Origin: Symbiotaphrina buchneri
Lineage: Eukaryota; Ascomycota; Symbiotaphrinales; Symbiotaphrinaceae
Direction: 5' to 3'
Assembly (NCBI GenBank): GCA_001599915.1
Contig: BCIG01000033.1
Span: 186,001-250,000, forward strand
DNA length: 64,000 nucleotides
Both the position numbers and the translations under genes were made by a program. This document shows positions 43,681 to 54,000 of this stretch, piece by piece. Below the pieces are notes generated by a model. It was not told where the DNA came from. It did no database searches and saw only the letters and a program-made list of their open reading frames with translations. Every line of letters starts with the position of its first letter. The first letter of the stretch is position 1.

Positions 43681-46081
43681 TTAGGCAATGTTTCCAGCCA
43701 TTCCCATAAACAAAGCTTGGACAGCCAATTGTAATGACCACAATCCAACCTTCTTGAACCGACGCATGCGAGCTTGCTCGTCAGTGACAGTCCGAGCGAA
43801 TGCTTCGTACGTCTATAATGGTCAGCCCAATGCATCGTTTCCAGATGTCAGTGTTGCTTACCTCCGCCGAAAGATCTTGCATTAAGCCACAGTCGAAGAT
43901 AGTCCAGCTTCCATCAAACTCGCTCATCCGTTTCACAACCCTACAGTTGATGGGTATGAAGGTCTTTCTGGTATTAATGTACGCCACTATAGGTCTGATG
44001 AGAGCATTGTTGACATAGGACAAGTGACTTGTGAACAGCGGGACCGCAGCTCGGACGTCGTTCAAATGAATTCTCAAATCCATGACGACAAATCTCCTAT
44101 CATCCTCCTTCTCAATGACAGGCGCGTCATCGGTGGCAGCGATAGCATTAGTTGCTTCCTGCGAGGTCTCGGGCTCGTCTCGCTCGATAACTCTAGGCTT
44201 AGTATGCAGATGAAGGTAGCGGTTTGAGGTCACGGTAGCTTCCATCCGGTCGTAGAAGTCTGACATAACCTTGACGATACTTCCATCATCGTCCGCTGGG
44301 AACATTATATCCGCTATTATGTCCACGTTCCCTTGATGAATCCATGAAAATGGGCCTTCCACCCCTCGATTGAGGTGGTCAATGTTAAGCGCGTCAATCC
44401 GAATCCTGCTATGCTTTTTCCATAGATTCGCTTCTCCTGCCGCTTCGGTGCCATTGTGCAGTTGATTGCCCGTATACCCATGGACCTGCCGGGGGTGGAT
44501 GGTGAACAAGGAGTTGTCAAATGAGCCAGACATGGTATTTGCTGATATGAAATCATAGAACAGCCACTGCTTCCTGAGTTGCGGGAGATCACATGCAAAA
44601 ATGCTCACCGGGAAAGGTCGGAACCCCCCCGGCTGATAGATAGTAACAAGCAGATCTTCCAGTTTGAAGGAGTCTATCTCAAAGTCTCCAGGATTGTGTT
44701 CACGTCTAAAGGATCTTGGGTCGATATCGGCCGGTGTAGGCTTTATGCCTGTCCTATCGACGACTCCCCGAACGCCCTTGACTTCCACGTCGCGGAGGAG
44801 ACCTTTGCCATTGAACCACTTGGCAAACGAAAGGGTCACATTCACAGTATCGATAGAAACATCGAACTGGGTATAGTTTGTGTCCTCGTCGACATCCACA
44901 GCAGTACTGGACACGCCAGTTTGTTCTCGTTCCTTCTCTGCTAGAGCAGCTGCCGCTGCTGCAGCGGCTGCAGTGGTCGAAGAGCCTTTACTTACTTTGG
45001 CCTTCCCCTGACCAGGACGCCTCGAGACAAAAACATTCCTGAAGGTGATCACTCCTTCACCCCAGGCTGGAACAATAGCTGATTCAAAGACGACCTTGAC
45101 ACCAGATGACTTGGTCAAATAATTTCCGATCCATCTAGCCAAAGTTTCTAAAACACTGGATTAGCCCACTGTCGGCGACTTTCTGTATTGAAGCATACCT
45201 TGTGCGAAAACAGTGTTGACCGCTAATATAGCAAGCGAAAAGAAAGTTGTGGTCCCCACGATAATCCATATCACATGCCCGAGTAAGATCCATGAGAAAA
45301 ATGCACTAATATCATCCATATTGAAAGGCCGTAAACTCCGTATAGAAAACCATTTAAAACGGACCTTCAGCCGCGACCAGAAGCCGGTTGCAGCCGCAAG
45401 AAGTTCCTCCTTGGTGGGTCGATGTAACTGGGGCATATGCGGAAGACGGTCGAGCAGGTGTTTGTTCGTCTCCGGTGTTGCAGCTGCTGCAGGCCGAACC
45501 GTTCCTTCATCCTTCTGCTTTGCGGGATCATTGTCATTTCTTTTGTCGGCAGCAAGGGAAGATTTTCTGTCCTTAGGGTCCGTGGTTGAACTCCTGGCCC
45601 GCCGTCCAAGGCCAGCACCTTTCCTGCGACCTCTAGTATGAATATCTCTCCTCCATCCTGATCCCGCCAGTACTGTGATCGGCCGGCGAATCGCTGAGGT
45701 CCCATCACCTAAGATTGATTTCTCGAGAGTATTTGTGCAAGCACCGACAGCTGATTCTGTACCATGGACGGGACTAGCACCTGCCACCAAGAGACCTCCT
45801 GAAACGAAGCGCCGCGACACTGTATATTTGACGGGCTTAGGGGGTAGGCGAAAGGACGACGACCGAGCCGAGTGTGAAAAGGAAGCCGATTGTAATCCAA
45901 CCCAAGCTCTTTGGGCCTGTGTTGGTACATTTCTTTGAGCTGTGCTGGACAGGAAGGGGCTGGCCGACTCCCAAAGCTGGCTGCATACCCGTTGTGGTAT
46001 GCTGAAATTCATGGTGTCATGGACATGTTGAATGCCTGCAAGGTGCGAGAGGCCCCTATGTAGGAGCGACGCCAGTCTCAA
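43681..46081 (-). CDS. MDM31: Mitochondrial inner-membrane protein Mdm31/Mdm32
   Basis: Three exons (45199-46081, 43862-45147, 43681-43812) give 766 aa. A long basic presequence (residues 1 to about 130) precedes LLGHVIWIIVGTTTFFSLAI, a membrane helix. The large intermembrane-space domain then starts TLARWIGNYLTKSSGVKVVF and contains FEIDSFKLEDLLVTIYQPGG and PFPVSIFACDLPQLRKQWLF. It ends with a second helix, KKVGLWSLQLAVQALFMGMA. This is the Mdm31/32 family, needed for mitochondrial shape, nucleoid stability and phospholipid balance. Filamentous fungi usually have one or two; I cannot tell 31 from 32. An alternative start, MNFSIPQ, lies 69 nt downstream. Confidence 0.88.
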
Positions 46082-46565
46082 ACGATTATCTCTGTAATGA
46101 ATGCTGTGCTCACATTGATCGTGGACTTCAGCAATTCCTCAAGTTTCGCGGAAGCTGTGCACATGTACGGCGGTCTGAAAATTATATGACGAACGGCTGC
46201 GTTTTTAGTGTTCCAAGCTCAGTGAACTGCAGTTTTAAAGCTGCACTTTTTACTGGTTCCGCTCCGCTTGCTCCGCTAGTAGTGGGGAAGGAAACTTTGC
46301 GCGACACCCTTTTTCTTTTTCACGTGGAGGAAGCTTTTCCCGCACCGCTCTCAAGAGTGTCTTTTCACACACAAAAGAGGTTTCCCCCGTCCGCAAACCT
46401 CCCAGTAACCAGCAATCCGCGCCCGTCTAGTCGCCTTTCGCCCAGTAGCAGGGGTGGACATAGACTGAGGATTATTACAAGGCTGTGGGAAGTTCGGCGG
46501 CACTCACCCTCCGCATTTTGCAATCTTGAGAAAGCCCGCCAATCCAAATCACTTACGTCCACAAA
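46082..46565. promoter_or_regulatory. Bidirectional region MDM31 / PNO1
   Basis: 484 bp between divergent starts. An open plus frame here runs on into PNO1 intron 1 but has no protein character. Confidence 0.4.
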
Positions 46566-47438
46566 ATGCCCGCCCCTACGGCACTCCAGCGCCGTCCAGA
46601 GGAGCTGGCTGAAGCAGAGTCGACACCTCTCCCGACACAAGGTATTTCAATCTTGTTGTTGGATGGTTCGGAAGGTACTAATCGACGCAGAGGAGGATGA
46701 ACTTCTCATTGACGCCACCCCTACCGCTTCCGACGTGACTGCAGCACCTGTTGTTTCCGAAGACTCAGAGATGCACATTGATGAAGAGGGGCGACCTAAA
46801 TTCGCTCCAGCAAAGGATGTCCTTGGTCCTCTAAAAGTAGAGACAAGGAAGGTACCTGTCCCGCCTCACCGTATGACTCCTCTCAAGGCGTCTTGGTCCA
46901 AAATCTACCCACCTTTGGTCGAGCATCTGAAGCTTCAAGTACGCATGAATGTCAAGAATAAGGCTGTCGAGCTACGGACATCGAAGCTCACTAAAGACGC
47001 TGGCGCCCTGCAAAAGGGCGAAGATTTCGTGAAGGCCTTTACTCTTGGTTTCGATGTTGATGATGCAATCGCCCTGCTCAGGTTAGATGACCTCTACATT
47101 GAGACATTCGAGATCAAGGATGTCAAGACTCTAAATGGTGAGCATCTGGGACGAGCAATTGGTCGTATAGCTGGGAAAGACGGCAAGACGAAGTTCGCCA
47201 TTGAGAACGCGAGCCGGACAAGAGTTGTGCTCGCAGATCAAAAGATACATATACTTGGAGGGTTCCAGAACATTCACATTGCTAGGGAAGCAATCGTAAG
47301 CTTGATTTTGGGGAGTCCACCGGTAAGTCAGATCATCTCGAGGTCTGCACAATCTTTTGGGTGCTAACTGAACCAATCTAGAGCAAAGTATATGGCAATC
47401 TTCGTACAGTTGCTTCACGCATGAAAGAACGGTTTTGA
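46566..47438 (+). CDS. PNO1: Pno1/Dim2 KH-domain ribosome assembly factor
   Basis: Three exons (46566-46641, 46691-47322, 47382-47438) give 254 aa. An acidic N-terminal third is followed by VPVPPHRMTPLKASWSKIYP, then VRMNVKNKAVELRTSKLTKD and the KH domain IGRIAGKDGKTKFAIENASR, IHILGGFQNIHIAREAIVSL, ending SKVYGNLRTVASRMKERF. Pno1 binds 20S pre-rRNA near site D and recruits Dim1 and Nob1 for 18S maturation. The second-exon acceptor chosen is GACGCAG, giving EEDELLIDATP. Confidence 0.93.
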
Positions 47439-47968
47439 AATATTGCGTTATGCACGGATTATTAGAGCATAGGGTGGCGTTTACTGGGGCCGGCAAAAGT
47501 GGGTAGATGGCGCATGTCCTTTAGAATGACGAATCTGATACCCCTGTTAGCTGCTGCCATGCGCAAAGGGAGATGTCGGTGTTCTTGCCGACGTTGCAAT
47601 GTCAAGAGACTTTCCGGAAAACGGCCGTATATAAGTGATGACCGTCCGCTTGATTTGTGATTCTCAGTGGATGATTTTCTTTTTTTCTAAATTTCCACCA
47701 AACGCTGCCAACGAACTCCAAAGTAATCACGTTGTGAACGGCCTTCCTTCAGATTGGCTATCGATAACGGCTCGACGATCTACGATTACATCCCTTAGTA
47801 CGGAGCTATATCCGAGTGACAGGAGCTTAGCTAGCACGCAATCCCCGGATCTTCATACGGCAACACAGGCCCTGTAAACGTCGATCCATTTATTCTTGAG
47901 CGCGCATACCTCTTCGTAAAGGTACCTCTACCTACACCCATCTAGGGTTTATTTCACCTCCAAGACCG
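47439..47968. other. Intergenic PNO1 / methyltransferase
   Basis: 530 bp between tandem genes. A pyrimidine-rich stretch near 47675-47695. No feature recognised. Confidence 0.35.
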
Positions 47969-49199
47969 ATGCCCCACGTTATCCCAGAAGCCGCCCACAG
48001 CGGTTTTGCCAATGCATCCAATTATGATGCGTACCGGCCATCATACCCTCCAGAGGCTGTCGAGAGTTTGCTTAAGAACCTGCAATTAGCCGGCCAGACG
48101 GGCGCCAAGGTCATTGATCTAGCGGCGGGCACAGGGAAGTTCACGGAGCTCCTGGCCGCTCGTCCGGAGAATTATGAGATCCTGGCAGTGGAACCCCACG
48201 AAGGAATGAGAGCCGAATGTGAGAAGAAGAAGCTGAGAGGGGTTGTAACCAAAGATGGGGATGCTCTCCACATTCCGGTCGAGGATGAATGGGCCGATGC
48301 TGTCGTGATTGCTCAGGTACGTGGACATAATGCTTATCTCGTATCTGCTTCTAGACATTATGTTAATGAATTCCACAAGGCATTCCACTGGTAGGTGGAT
48401 TATTCGAAATTTACGCAGCTGTTGTATTTAAATATGTTCGTATCACCTGCTAATATACAGCCGACAGGTTTGCAACTCATGAAGCTCTCGACGAGATCCA
48501 CCGAGTTCTGCAGCATGGTGGTACACTGGGCCTTATATGGAACGCCGAAGATTGTACGCAGATTTCCAGAATCCCCGTGAGATAGCGAGACTGATCCACG
48601 TGGAAGACAACCAACCAGCAGCCTGGAAGACGACGACAGAGTGGGAACGGCGTCTGAAAGAAACCACCTGGTCCTATGCTGACACAAATCCGCGCTTCCG
48701 GCATCTGAAATGGCGAGACGTTTTCGACGAGAGGGCGCCTAGTAATCCTTTGACCGCCCCTCTCAAAGCACCAAGTGCGAAAATGTTCGCGCTGCCGCTG
48801 GGTGAGCAGACTGTACCTTGGACGGTCTGGCTTGAGCCGGAAGCTGTATGGAACAGGTACTCTACATTAAGTCAGGTAGCAGTGCTTCAAGGCGAGGAGA
48901 GGGAGGTAGGTCGGACTCTAGCTCGTCGATGCTTCCGCGCTGATCGATCTTCACAGAAAGCCAGGCAGACAGTATTGGCGACCATGGAAGGGGATGATGT
49001 TGAAAAGAACGACAAAGGTCAGGTTGCGGTACACGGGGTAACTTTGCATGGACGACCAAAGTATAAAACAATAGATGCCATTACTTCACACAGACTCTGG
49101 ACTGATTCTAACCCTCAATACACATGCACCAATGAACCACCTTGCCTCAACCTGCAACAAATTGAATCCAGAACTGCGACACATATGAGTGCTCTATAG
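47969..49199 (+). CDS. Class I SAM-dependent methyltransferase, altered C-terminus
   Basis: Four exons (47969-48316, 48380-48390, 48468-48553, 48622-49199) give 340 aa. Motif I is VIDLAAGTGKFTELL, followed by ILAVEPHEGMRAECEKK and VTKDGDALHIPVED. The second exon is only 11 nt and completes AFHWFATHEALDEIHRVL, then GGTLGLIWNAEDS. This is the fungal family of unknown substrate with a C-terminal lid rich in Trp. The end is odd: after DDVEKNDKGQVAVHG the frame runs 51 further codons without family resemblance. The +2 frame at 49043-49066 reads FAWTTKV-stop, close to the usual ending I remember. Either a one-base indel has changed the C-terminus, or there is a sequence error at the GGGG run at about 49035. 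Confidence 0.75.
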
Positions 49200-49269
49200 A
49201 GGTCAACCCGGAGTGGACCTTTTATCCAACAAGACAGATTCGAGACCCGATCGCTGAGTAACGCCAAAA

Positions 49270-49772
49270 TCAAGCCTCGCGATTGGTCTGCTTCGGAGTG
49301 AAGAACGAAGTGGTAAATGTTCCTTCACGCTCGATCGTAGCCGGGAGATTATGAGGCTTCGGGAAAATCTTCTTGGGTTCTGGAACTGGCTCCGGCTCTG
49401 GCTCTCTGTGACATGTCAATATCATCAAAGCACTAAAAATAGATTGCTGGTATGCCGGCACGTCACATACCTGATTTCGATGGCGTGTTTCTTGGCAACA
49501 CAGAACTTGAGCAGCTCCTGATCTCCAGGATGGTACGGAGCGCTGATGATCGCGCAGTGGTCTGGCTGTTGAGTCCCATTCTCGATTGGGGGGTTCTTGT
49601 GCAGCACCTCGACCATGACTCCCTCAGGAACTTGAACCCGGATGGTCGGGCGCGAGCCGCGCAGAGGGAAGTGGGGCTTCAAACGGCCCTCGTGCACTTC
49701 TTTAGGATGCCCGTTGGCGGCCACAGTGCCCAGACCGAGGGTCGCGATGGCGAGAAACTTCAAGGCAACCAT
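49270..49772 (-). CDS. Small secreted protein, 145 aa
   Basis: Two exons (49471-49772, 49270-49405; intron GTATGT to CACAG) give 145 aa. The N-terminus MVALKFLAIATLGLGTVAANG is a clear signal peptide with cleavage likely after the Ala-Ala. The mature part has HPKEVHEGRLKPHFPLRG, VPEGVMVEVLHKNPP, two cysteines (DHCAIIS, FCVAKKH) and a Glu-Pro repeat (EPEPEPVPEPKK). No family recognised. It could be a wall-associated or effector-like protein; with two cysteines it is not a typical cysteine-rich effector. Confidence 0.65.
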
Positions 49773-50545
49773 ATTGTCCAAAAAGAGGATGAGATAATTG
49801 CGCAAATGAGGTGCCGTTCGAGGAGATGCTGCGATGCCTGGTGTTGCTACAAATCTTTTGGTTTCCAGAATAAAGTCTGGAGGCTGATTGAAGCAGCGTT
49901 TATTTATATTCGTGTTTTGGCGGGCCACAGGGGTTGCATCCCGCTCGAGCTTAGCCTTCATCCGCGGGAACCCAATGGCCAAAACGCTGTCAAAACCATC
50001 ATAGCGTGGCCTGCTTCGAGTCTTAGGAGTCAAGAACGGAAGATCTTCTGCCCCTAAGCTGCTTTGAGCACGTCCATCTGGTGTGTTTGCGGCTGTGCAT
50101 CCAACGGGGTGTACAACTAAACCAGAAGGAGCGACCCGCAAGTGCAATCACAACGAACATTGAGACCCTTAGTAACAACGGTCAGCCTATGATGATGAAG
50201 GAGAAGCTGAGGAGTTCCTTTTACTCCATGATTAACCCTGTTTTCGAACCATCGATGTGGGATCACAGTGAAGCTAAAATAAGGGGCGAAAAGGGGTAGA
50301 ATAAGATGATTTAAGATAAACGGTGTTAAACAAGCACAGATGCAGAATAAAATACGACAAACGCAAACAGTATTGCATGTAACTCAACGAAGACAGTCAA
50401 GGGTAAATTTAGCTCAAATTCTTCAATTATTGAAGGTCAGTACTTCTTTACTGCGACGGCAAAATCAGCGGGACAGTCCAACCAGGGTGGCCAAGAGTAT
50501 AATCGAATAGCGTTTCTATGTAGCCAGAGAATATTCTTGTCTGAT
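49773..50545. other. Intergenic upstream of the secreted-protein gene
   Basis: 773 bp including its promoter and the 3' UTR of the FAH-family gene. AT-rich near 50290-50450. Nothing else recognised. Confidence 0.35.
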
Positions 50546-51740
50546 CTATAAATTCGGTCTGCTCTTGACAAAGACAACCTTGTTGGTGCATGTTCCAACG
50601 CCTTCCAACGACACTTCCACTAGGTCGCCGTCCTTCAGCCAAAGAGGAGGCTTCCTGCCCATCCCCACACCTTGAGGTCTGCAGGGAAAAGTGAGTCTAT
50701 TACCAGTGAACATGTAGGTCGGGAGACTTACGTTCCGGTGAAAATAATATCTCCTGGCAATAGTGTGGTTCCCTTGGAAAGAATGGAAACGGTCTTGGAG
50801 ATACCAAATATCAGGTCTGCTGTGGTCGAGTCTTGCACAGTCTTTCCATTGAGGACAGTCTTGATCCTAAGAGAGTGCGGGTCCTTGATGATGTTGGAAG
50901 ACACAATGCCTGGGCCAAACGGGGCCCAACCATCGAAACCCTTGCCCAGTGCCCACTGGTTGCCACCGGCGTTGAACTAACAGTTTCAGCGGACCGTGTG
51001 TAGATGGAATTCAAAGCTAGCATACCTGCCACCACCGATGCGAAATATCATCCCCTACAGCGTAGCCCATTACGTATTCCAAAGCTTTTGATTCTGGAAT
51101 GTCTCGAGCTTCTTTGCCAATGATCGCGACCAGCTCGCACTCGTAGTCCAAGCCTTCCTTCTCCGCTGCGACTTCAGGGACTGGAATATCATCAAACGGA
51201 CCAGCCAAGGAAGTGATTGGCTTGTACTAAAGGCAGTCAATCGGTTGCGTGTCTGGAAAGGGGTATATTTCGAAGCTTACGAAGAGCACGGGGTATTTCG
51301 GGATCGGCATATTGCTCTACGAAGCCGTCAGCAGATGCGAGCTCAACTATTAGTCTTTCCAAGATCACCTCTCTGGCATGCTGTTCATAGTTCAGTCCCA
51401 AGCAGCGCACCGTAGATACATCTTCCCTCGCCAGGGGGCAAAGGAGCAGCCGGATGTCCTGATAAGGGATTATATGTTACCATGACTGGCAATGCTCGGA
51501 TTGAATTGACGTACAGCTACTTGGCTAGTGACTTCATGCTTGCCAAAGATGTCGCCCTTGATGACATTGGCCTGGGTAGCCTTTGCGATATCAGTCACGC
51601 CGGAGGGCAGAATGGCGTCACCGTAATATGTTCGGCCATCTTTCGCCAGGAAGCGAACAAGCCGCTACAAGTCAGGTTAAAACACGTGTGCAGTGTATAC
51701 AGTGTGCTTCTGAAACGGGACTTACAGAGAAAGTACTCAT
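50546..51740 (-). CDS. Fumarylacetoacetase (FAH)-family hydrolase
   Basis: Seven exons (51726-51740, 51515-51664, 51369-51458, 51281-51316, 51026-51226, 50732-50976, 50546-50678) give 289 aa. Core motifs: CLGLNYEQHARE, then YECELVAIIGKEARDIPESK (metal-binding Glu pair), GYAVGDDISHRWWQ, KGFDGWAPFGPGIV and the terminal PGDIIFTGTPQGVGMGRKPP. The family includes acylpyruvases, oxaloacetate decarboxylases/tautomerases and isomerases; fungal members of this size are FAHD1/2-like. The substrate cannot be read from sequence. The first exon has just 15 coding nt (MSTFS). Confidence 0.88.
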
Positions 51741-52355
51741 GGTTCGTTCAAAATGGTACGAACCTGGTGGATTGGGAGACTGAAGTGGGCAAACAACGGC
51801 GAAGTCGATACTAAGGTAACCGGGGAAGCTTTGCGGGGGGCCTACGGCGAGACGGGAGACTTCTACTTCGTACAGCTCTAGTTCAGTTGCCGAGGCCTTA
51901 ACCGGGACATCCTTCGCCGAGGGTATGATGAGTACGGTAACTAAGGTAGCATCACCGTGCGAAAAGACTCTAACGTCTTTTGCTGTGCTTAGTAAGGGCG
52001 CTTGCCCTCCCGGTTAGGGGAGGGCAGGCCGAAGCACCACCTTTCTTCTCGGACAAAGCGCTGGGAGCGTCTCCCATACCACTGCGCCAGTACTGTGGAA
52101 TTATTAAAAGTACCTTAAACAACATATTGCAAAATATATGTTACTAGTGAATTTCTTCCTGCTGCCATTTCCAGCAAAGGCTTTTCAGCGCGTTGCACCC
52201 TTGCACCACCACCCACCACCACAATCGTCGCGTGCTCCCCGACCGCTTTAAGCTTCCACAAAACCTTCGCCTTGGAGCGCAGAGGGGCCAAGAGGACCCT
52301 TGCGCTCTCTTACAGGCTGGTTTTGACCTCCTGAAGCACGAGACGTGTTCGCGTA
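51741..52355. other. FAH / SDHAF1 divergent region with hairpins
   Basis: 615 bp between divergent starts. Two perfect short hairpins lie side by side: AAAAGAC/GTCTTTT (51962-51981) and GCCCTCCC/GGGAGGGC (52004-52025). A GGGAG/CTCCC pair follows near 52063-52076 and AACATAT/ATATGTT at about 52119-52142. This could be a structured RNA or a 5' leader. No known family recognised. Confidence 0.4.
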
Positions 52356-52731
52356 ATGAGACTGTCTGGTCTACAGCGTGATGTCCTGTCTCTCTACCGG
52401 AAGTGCCTGAGAGAATGCAGGAAGAAACCAGCTGTAAGTCTCCACCTGCTCGTCCAGCGGTTCTCCGACAATGAACTGACGAGAGATGGAATCATAGGAC
52501 GTTCGTCCTAACTTCCGCAGCTTCGCCAGGTATTCCCTCACAGCTTCGCGCGTAGTGCAACCTGCTCAACCTGCTACATGACGCTAACTTCGAGTTGCCA
52601 GGGAAGAGTTTCACAAGGGCGCGATGGAAGTGAGCAAGAAAGAGTTCGCCGCCATCGAGTATCTTCTGCGCAAGGGCGAACGACAGCTGATGGTTTACTC
52701 GTCAGCGGGCATCAAGAACATCTCCCGCTAA
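52356..52731 (+). CDS. SDH6: Succinate dehydrogenase assembly factor 1 (SDHAF1/Sdh6), LYR protein
   Basis: Three small exons (52356-52433, 52498-52529, 52602-52731) close in frame to 79 aa; none is long enough to appear as a notable open frame. The product starts MRLSGLQRDVLSLYRKCLRE, giving the LYR motif in SLYRKCL, and continues ARPNFRSFAREEF-like (VRPNFRSFAREEFHKGAMEV) and KEFAAIEYLLRKGERQL, the Sdh6 pattern. Sdh6 protects and delivers Fe-S clusters to Sdh2 of complex II in the mitochondrial matrix. The middle exon is 32 nt. Introns are 64 and 72 nt. Confidence 0.88.
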
Positions 52732-53310
52732 TGGTATAATGATGGTGGGGGGAAATGGCGTCACGAAGAAGATTCCAGCGGAGCCATGGAGGATGATCAT
52801 CGGACTATGGCTTCGAAGGGGGTCCGGCTAGTTGCCACGGTCCGATCGATGAGGGGGCGTATGGATGTTGCTGGAATCAAACACACCATGAAATGACACG
52901 ATGTCGGAACGTGATTGCGCATCAACAAGAAACGTGGATAGGCAATTGCCAATAAGGATTGGATGCCACCAAGATGCCTTCTCGCTGTGGCAGGAATCGT
53001 GTCGAATCGCGGTAGCGCCGGACCGGCGAGCCGGATTCAGCGGGCCTGTCTCGGCGGGTGTGGCATCTTCTGGAATTCTCTCGCCTGGTTGCCACCCCTC
53101 CTTGATGTGCATCACGTGATACCCCGCAATTTGCTAGAAGCATCCAGCAACTGCCAGGGGTATCGTGCCGTCGCGACATGCACACCATGGAAGTCGTCAG
53201 AATCATGTGAATGGAAGTCAGAAGAAGCTCACCAACGTCTATATAAGGATCCTCCTCTGCTCCCCAGGAACCCTTCTTTCACCAGACAGAAAACAATCAG
53301 CGAGTTTTAT
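52732..53310 (+). promoter_or_regulatory. HSP20 stress promoter
   Basis: A good TATA box, TATATAAG, at 53241-53248, 70 bp before the first possible HSP20 ATG. Upstream are two stress-response elements (CCCCT at 53095-53099, AGGGG at 53156-53160), a CACGTG box at 53113-53118, and heat-shock-like TTCTGGAA at about 53068 with several GAA repeats at 53190-53225. Together these suggest stress-induced transcription. Confidence 0.55.
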
Positions 53311-54000
53311 ATGCAATCACATCGAACACTACTAAGACCTCTTACGAGAGTCGCAAAGCTATCTACACCGATCGTCACTAAACCACACAACATCCACACA
53401 CGCAAGATGTCGCTCTTCCCACGCTTCCCTTCTAGCGAATTCGCTCCTCTCTTCCGTCTCCTCGACGACTACGATGTTCACCGGAGCGGCCGCAACCTCA
53501 CCCAGAGCATCCGGGCGTTCCAGCCAAAGTTCGACGTCCGTGAGAACGAGAACAGCTACGAGCTCCACGGTGAACTCCCTGGCATCGAGCAGAAAGATGT
53601 CAACATCGAGTTTGTCGACCCTCACACCCTAGTCATCAAGGGCCGTACCGAGCGCAACTACACCTCGGGCACCCCTCCAGCTATTGAGGGCGGCAAGAAG
53701 CAGGCCCAGATCGAGTCGGGCGAGAAGCAATCCCGCAAGGCCACCGTCGAGGATGAGAACGCGCAGCAACAGTCGGGCCAGCAAGTCAGTACCGAGCAAC
53801 AACAAGGCCAGCAAGAGCCCGAGGAGCCGGGCTACAAGTACTGGGTGTCTGAACGGAGCGTCGGCGAGTTCCACCGCTCCTTCAGCTTCCCAACCCGCGT
53901 CGACCAGGACCACGTCAAGGCCAGCCTGAAGAACGGTGTCCTCAGCATCATCGTCCCCAAGGCTCCGGCTCCTACCTCGAAGCGCATCAACATCGAGTAA
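53311..54000 (+). CDS. HSP20/alpha-crystallin small heat-shock protein, possible mitochondrial form
   Basis: Intronless. The conserved protein begins MSLFPRFPSSEFAPLFRLLD at 53407 (197 aa). An in-frame ATG at 53311 adds 32 residues, MQSHRTLLRPLTRVAKLSTP and onward, basic and without acidic residues, that look like a mitochondrial presequence. It is the first ATG after the TATA box. The alpha-crystallin domain (YELHGELPGIEQKDVNIEFV to VLSIIVPKAPAPTSKRI) is interrupted by a Gln/Glu-rich insert (about 60 residues), as in fungal Hsp30-type proteins. An ATP-independent holdase. The start at 53407 is the conservative choice if the extension is only leader. Confidence 0.85.
   Translation: MQSHRTLLRPLTRVAKLSTPIVTKPHNIHTRKMSLFPRFPSSEFAPLFRLLDDYDVHRSGRNLTQSIRAFQPKFDVRENENSYELHGELPGIEQKDVNIEFVDPHTLVIKGRTERNYTSGTPPAIEGGKKQAQIESGEKQSRKATVEDENAQQQSGQQVSTEQQQGQQEPEEPGYKYWVSERSVGEFHRSFSFPTRVDQDHVKASLKNGVLSIIVPKAPAPTSKRINIE

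Noticed and set aside
46186-46565. Upstream extension of PNO1
   Set aside because: The frame is open but not protein-like, and its continuation runs through intron 1. The start MPAPTALQ at 46566 fits the family.
48554-48561. 8-nt relict intron GTACGCAG in the methyltransferase
   Set aside because: Removing it also restores frame, but it is far too short to splice. A normal 68-nt intron from the same donor to CCAGCAG fits the family better.
51930-51960. Large-subunit rRNA fragment
   Set aside because: Only TAAGGTAGC-like short identity; no extended match.
52963-53310. Long N-terminal extension of HSP20
   Set aside because: This stretch contains the TATA box and stress elements, so it is promoter rather than coding.
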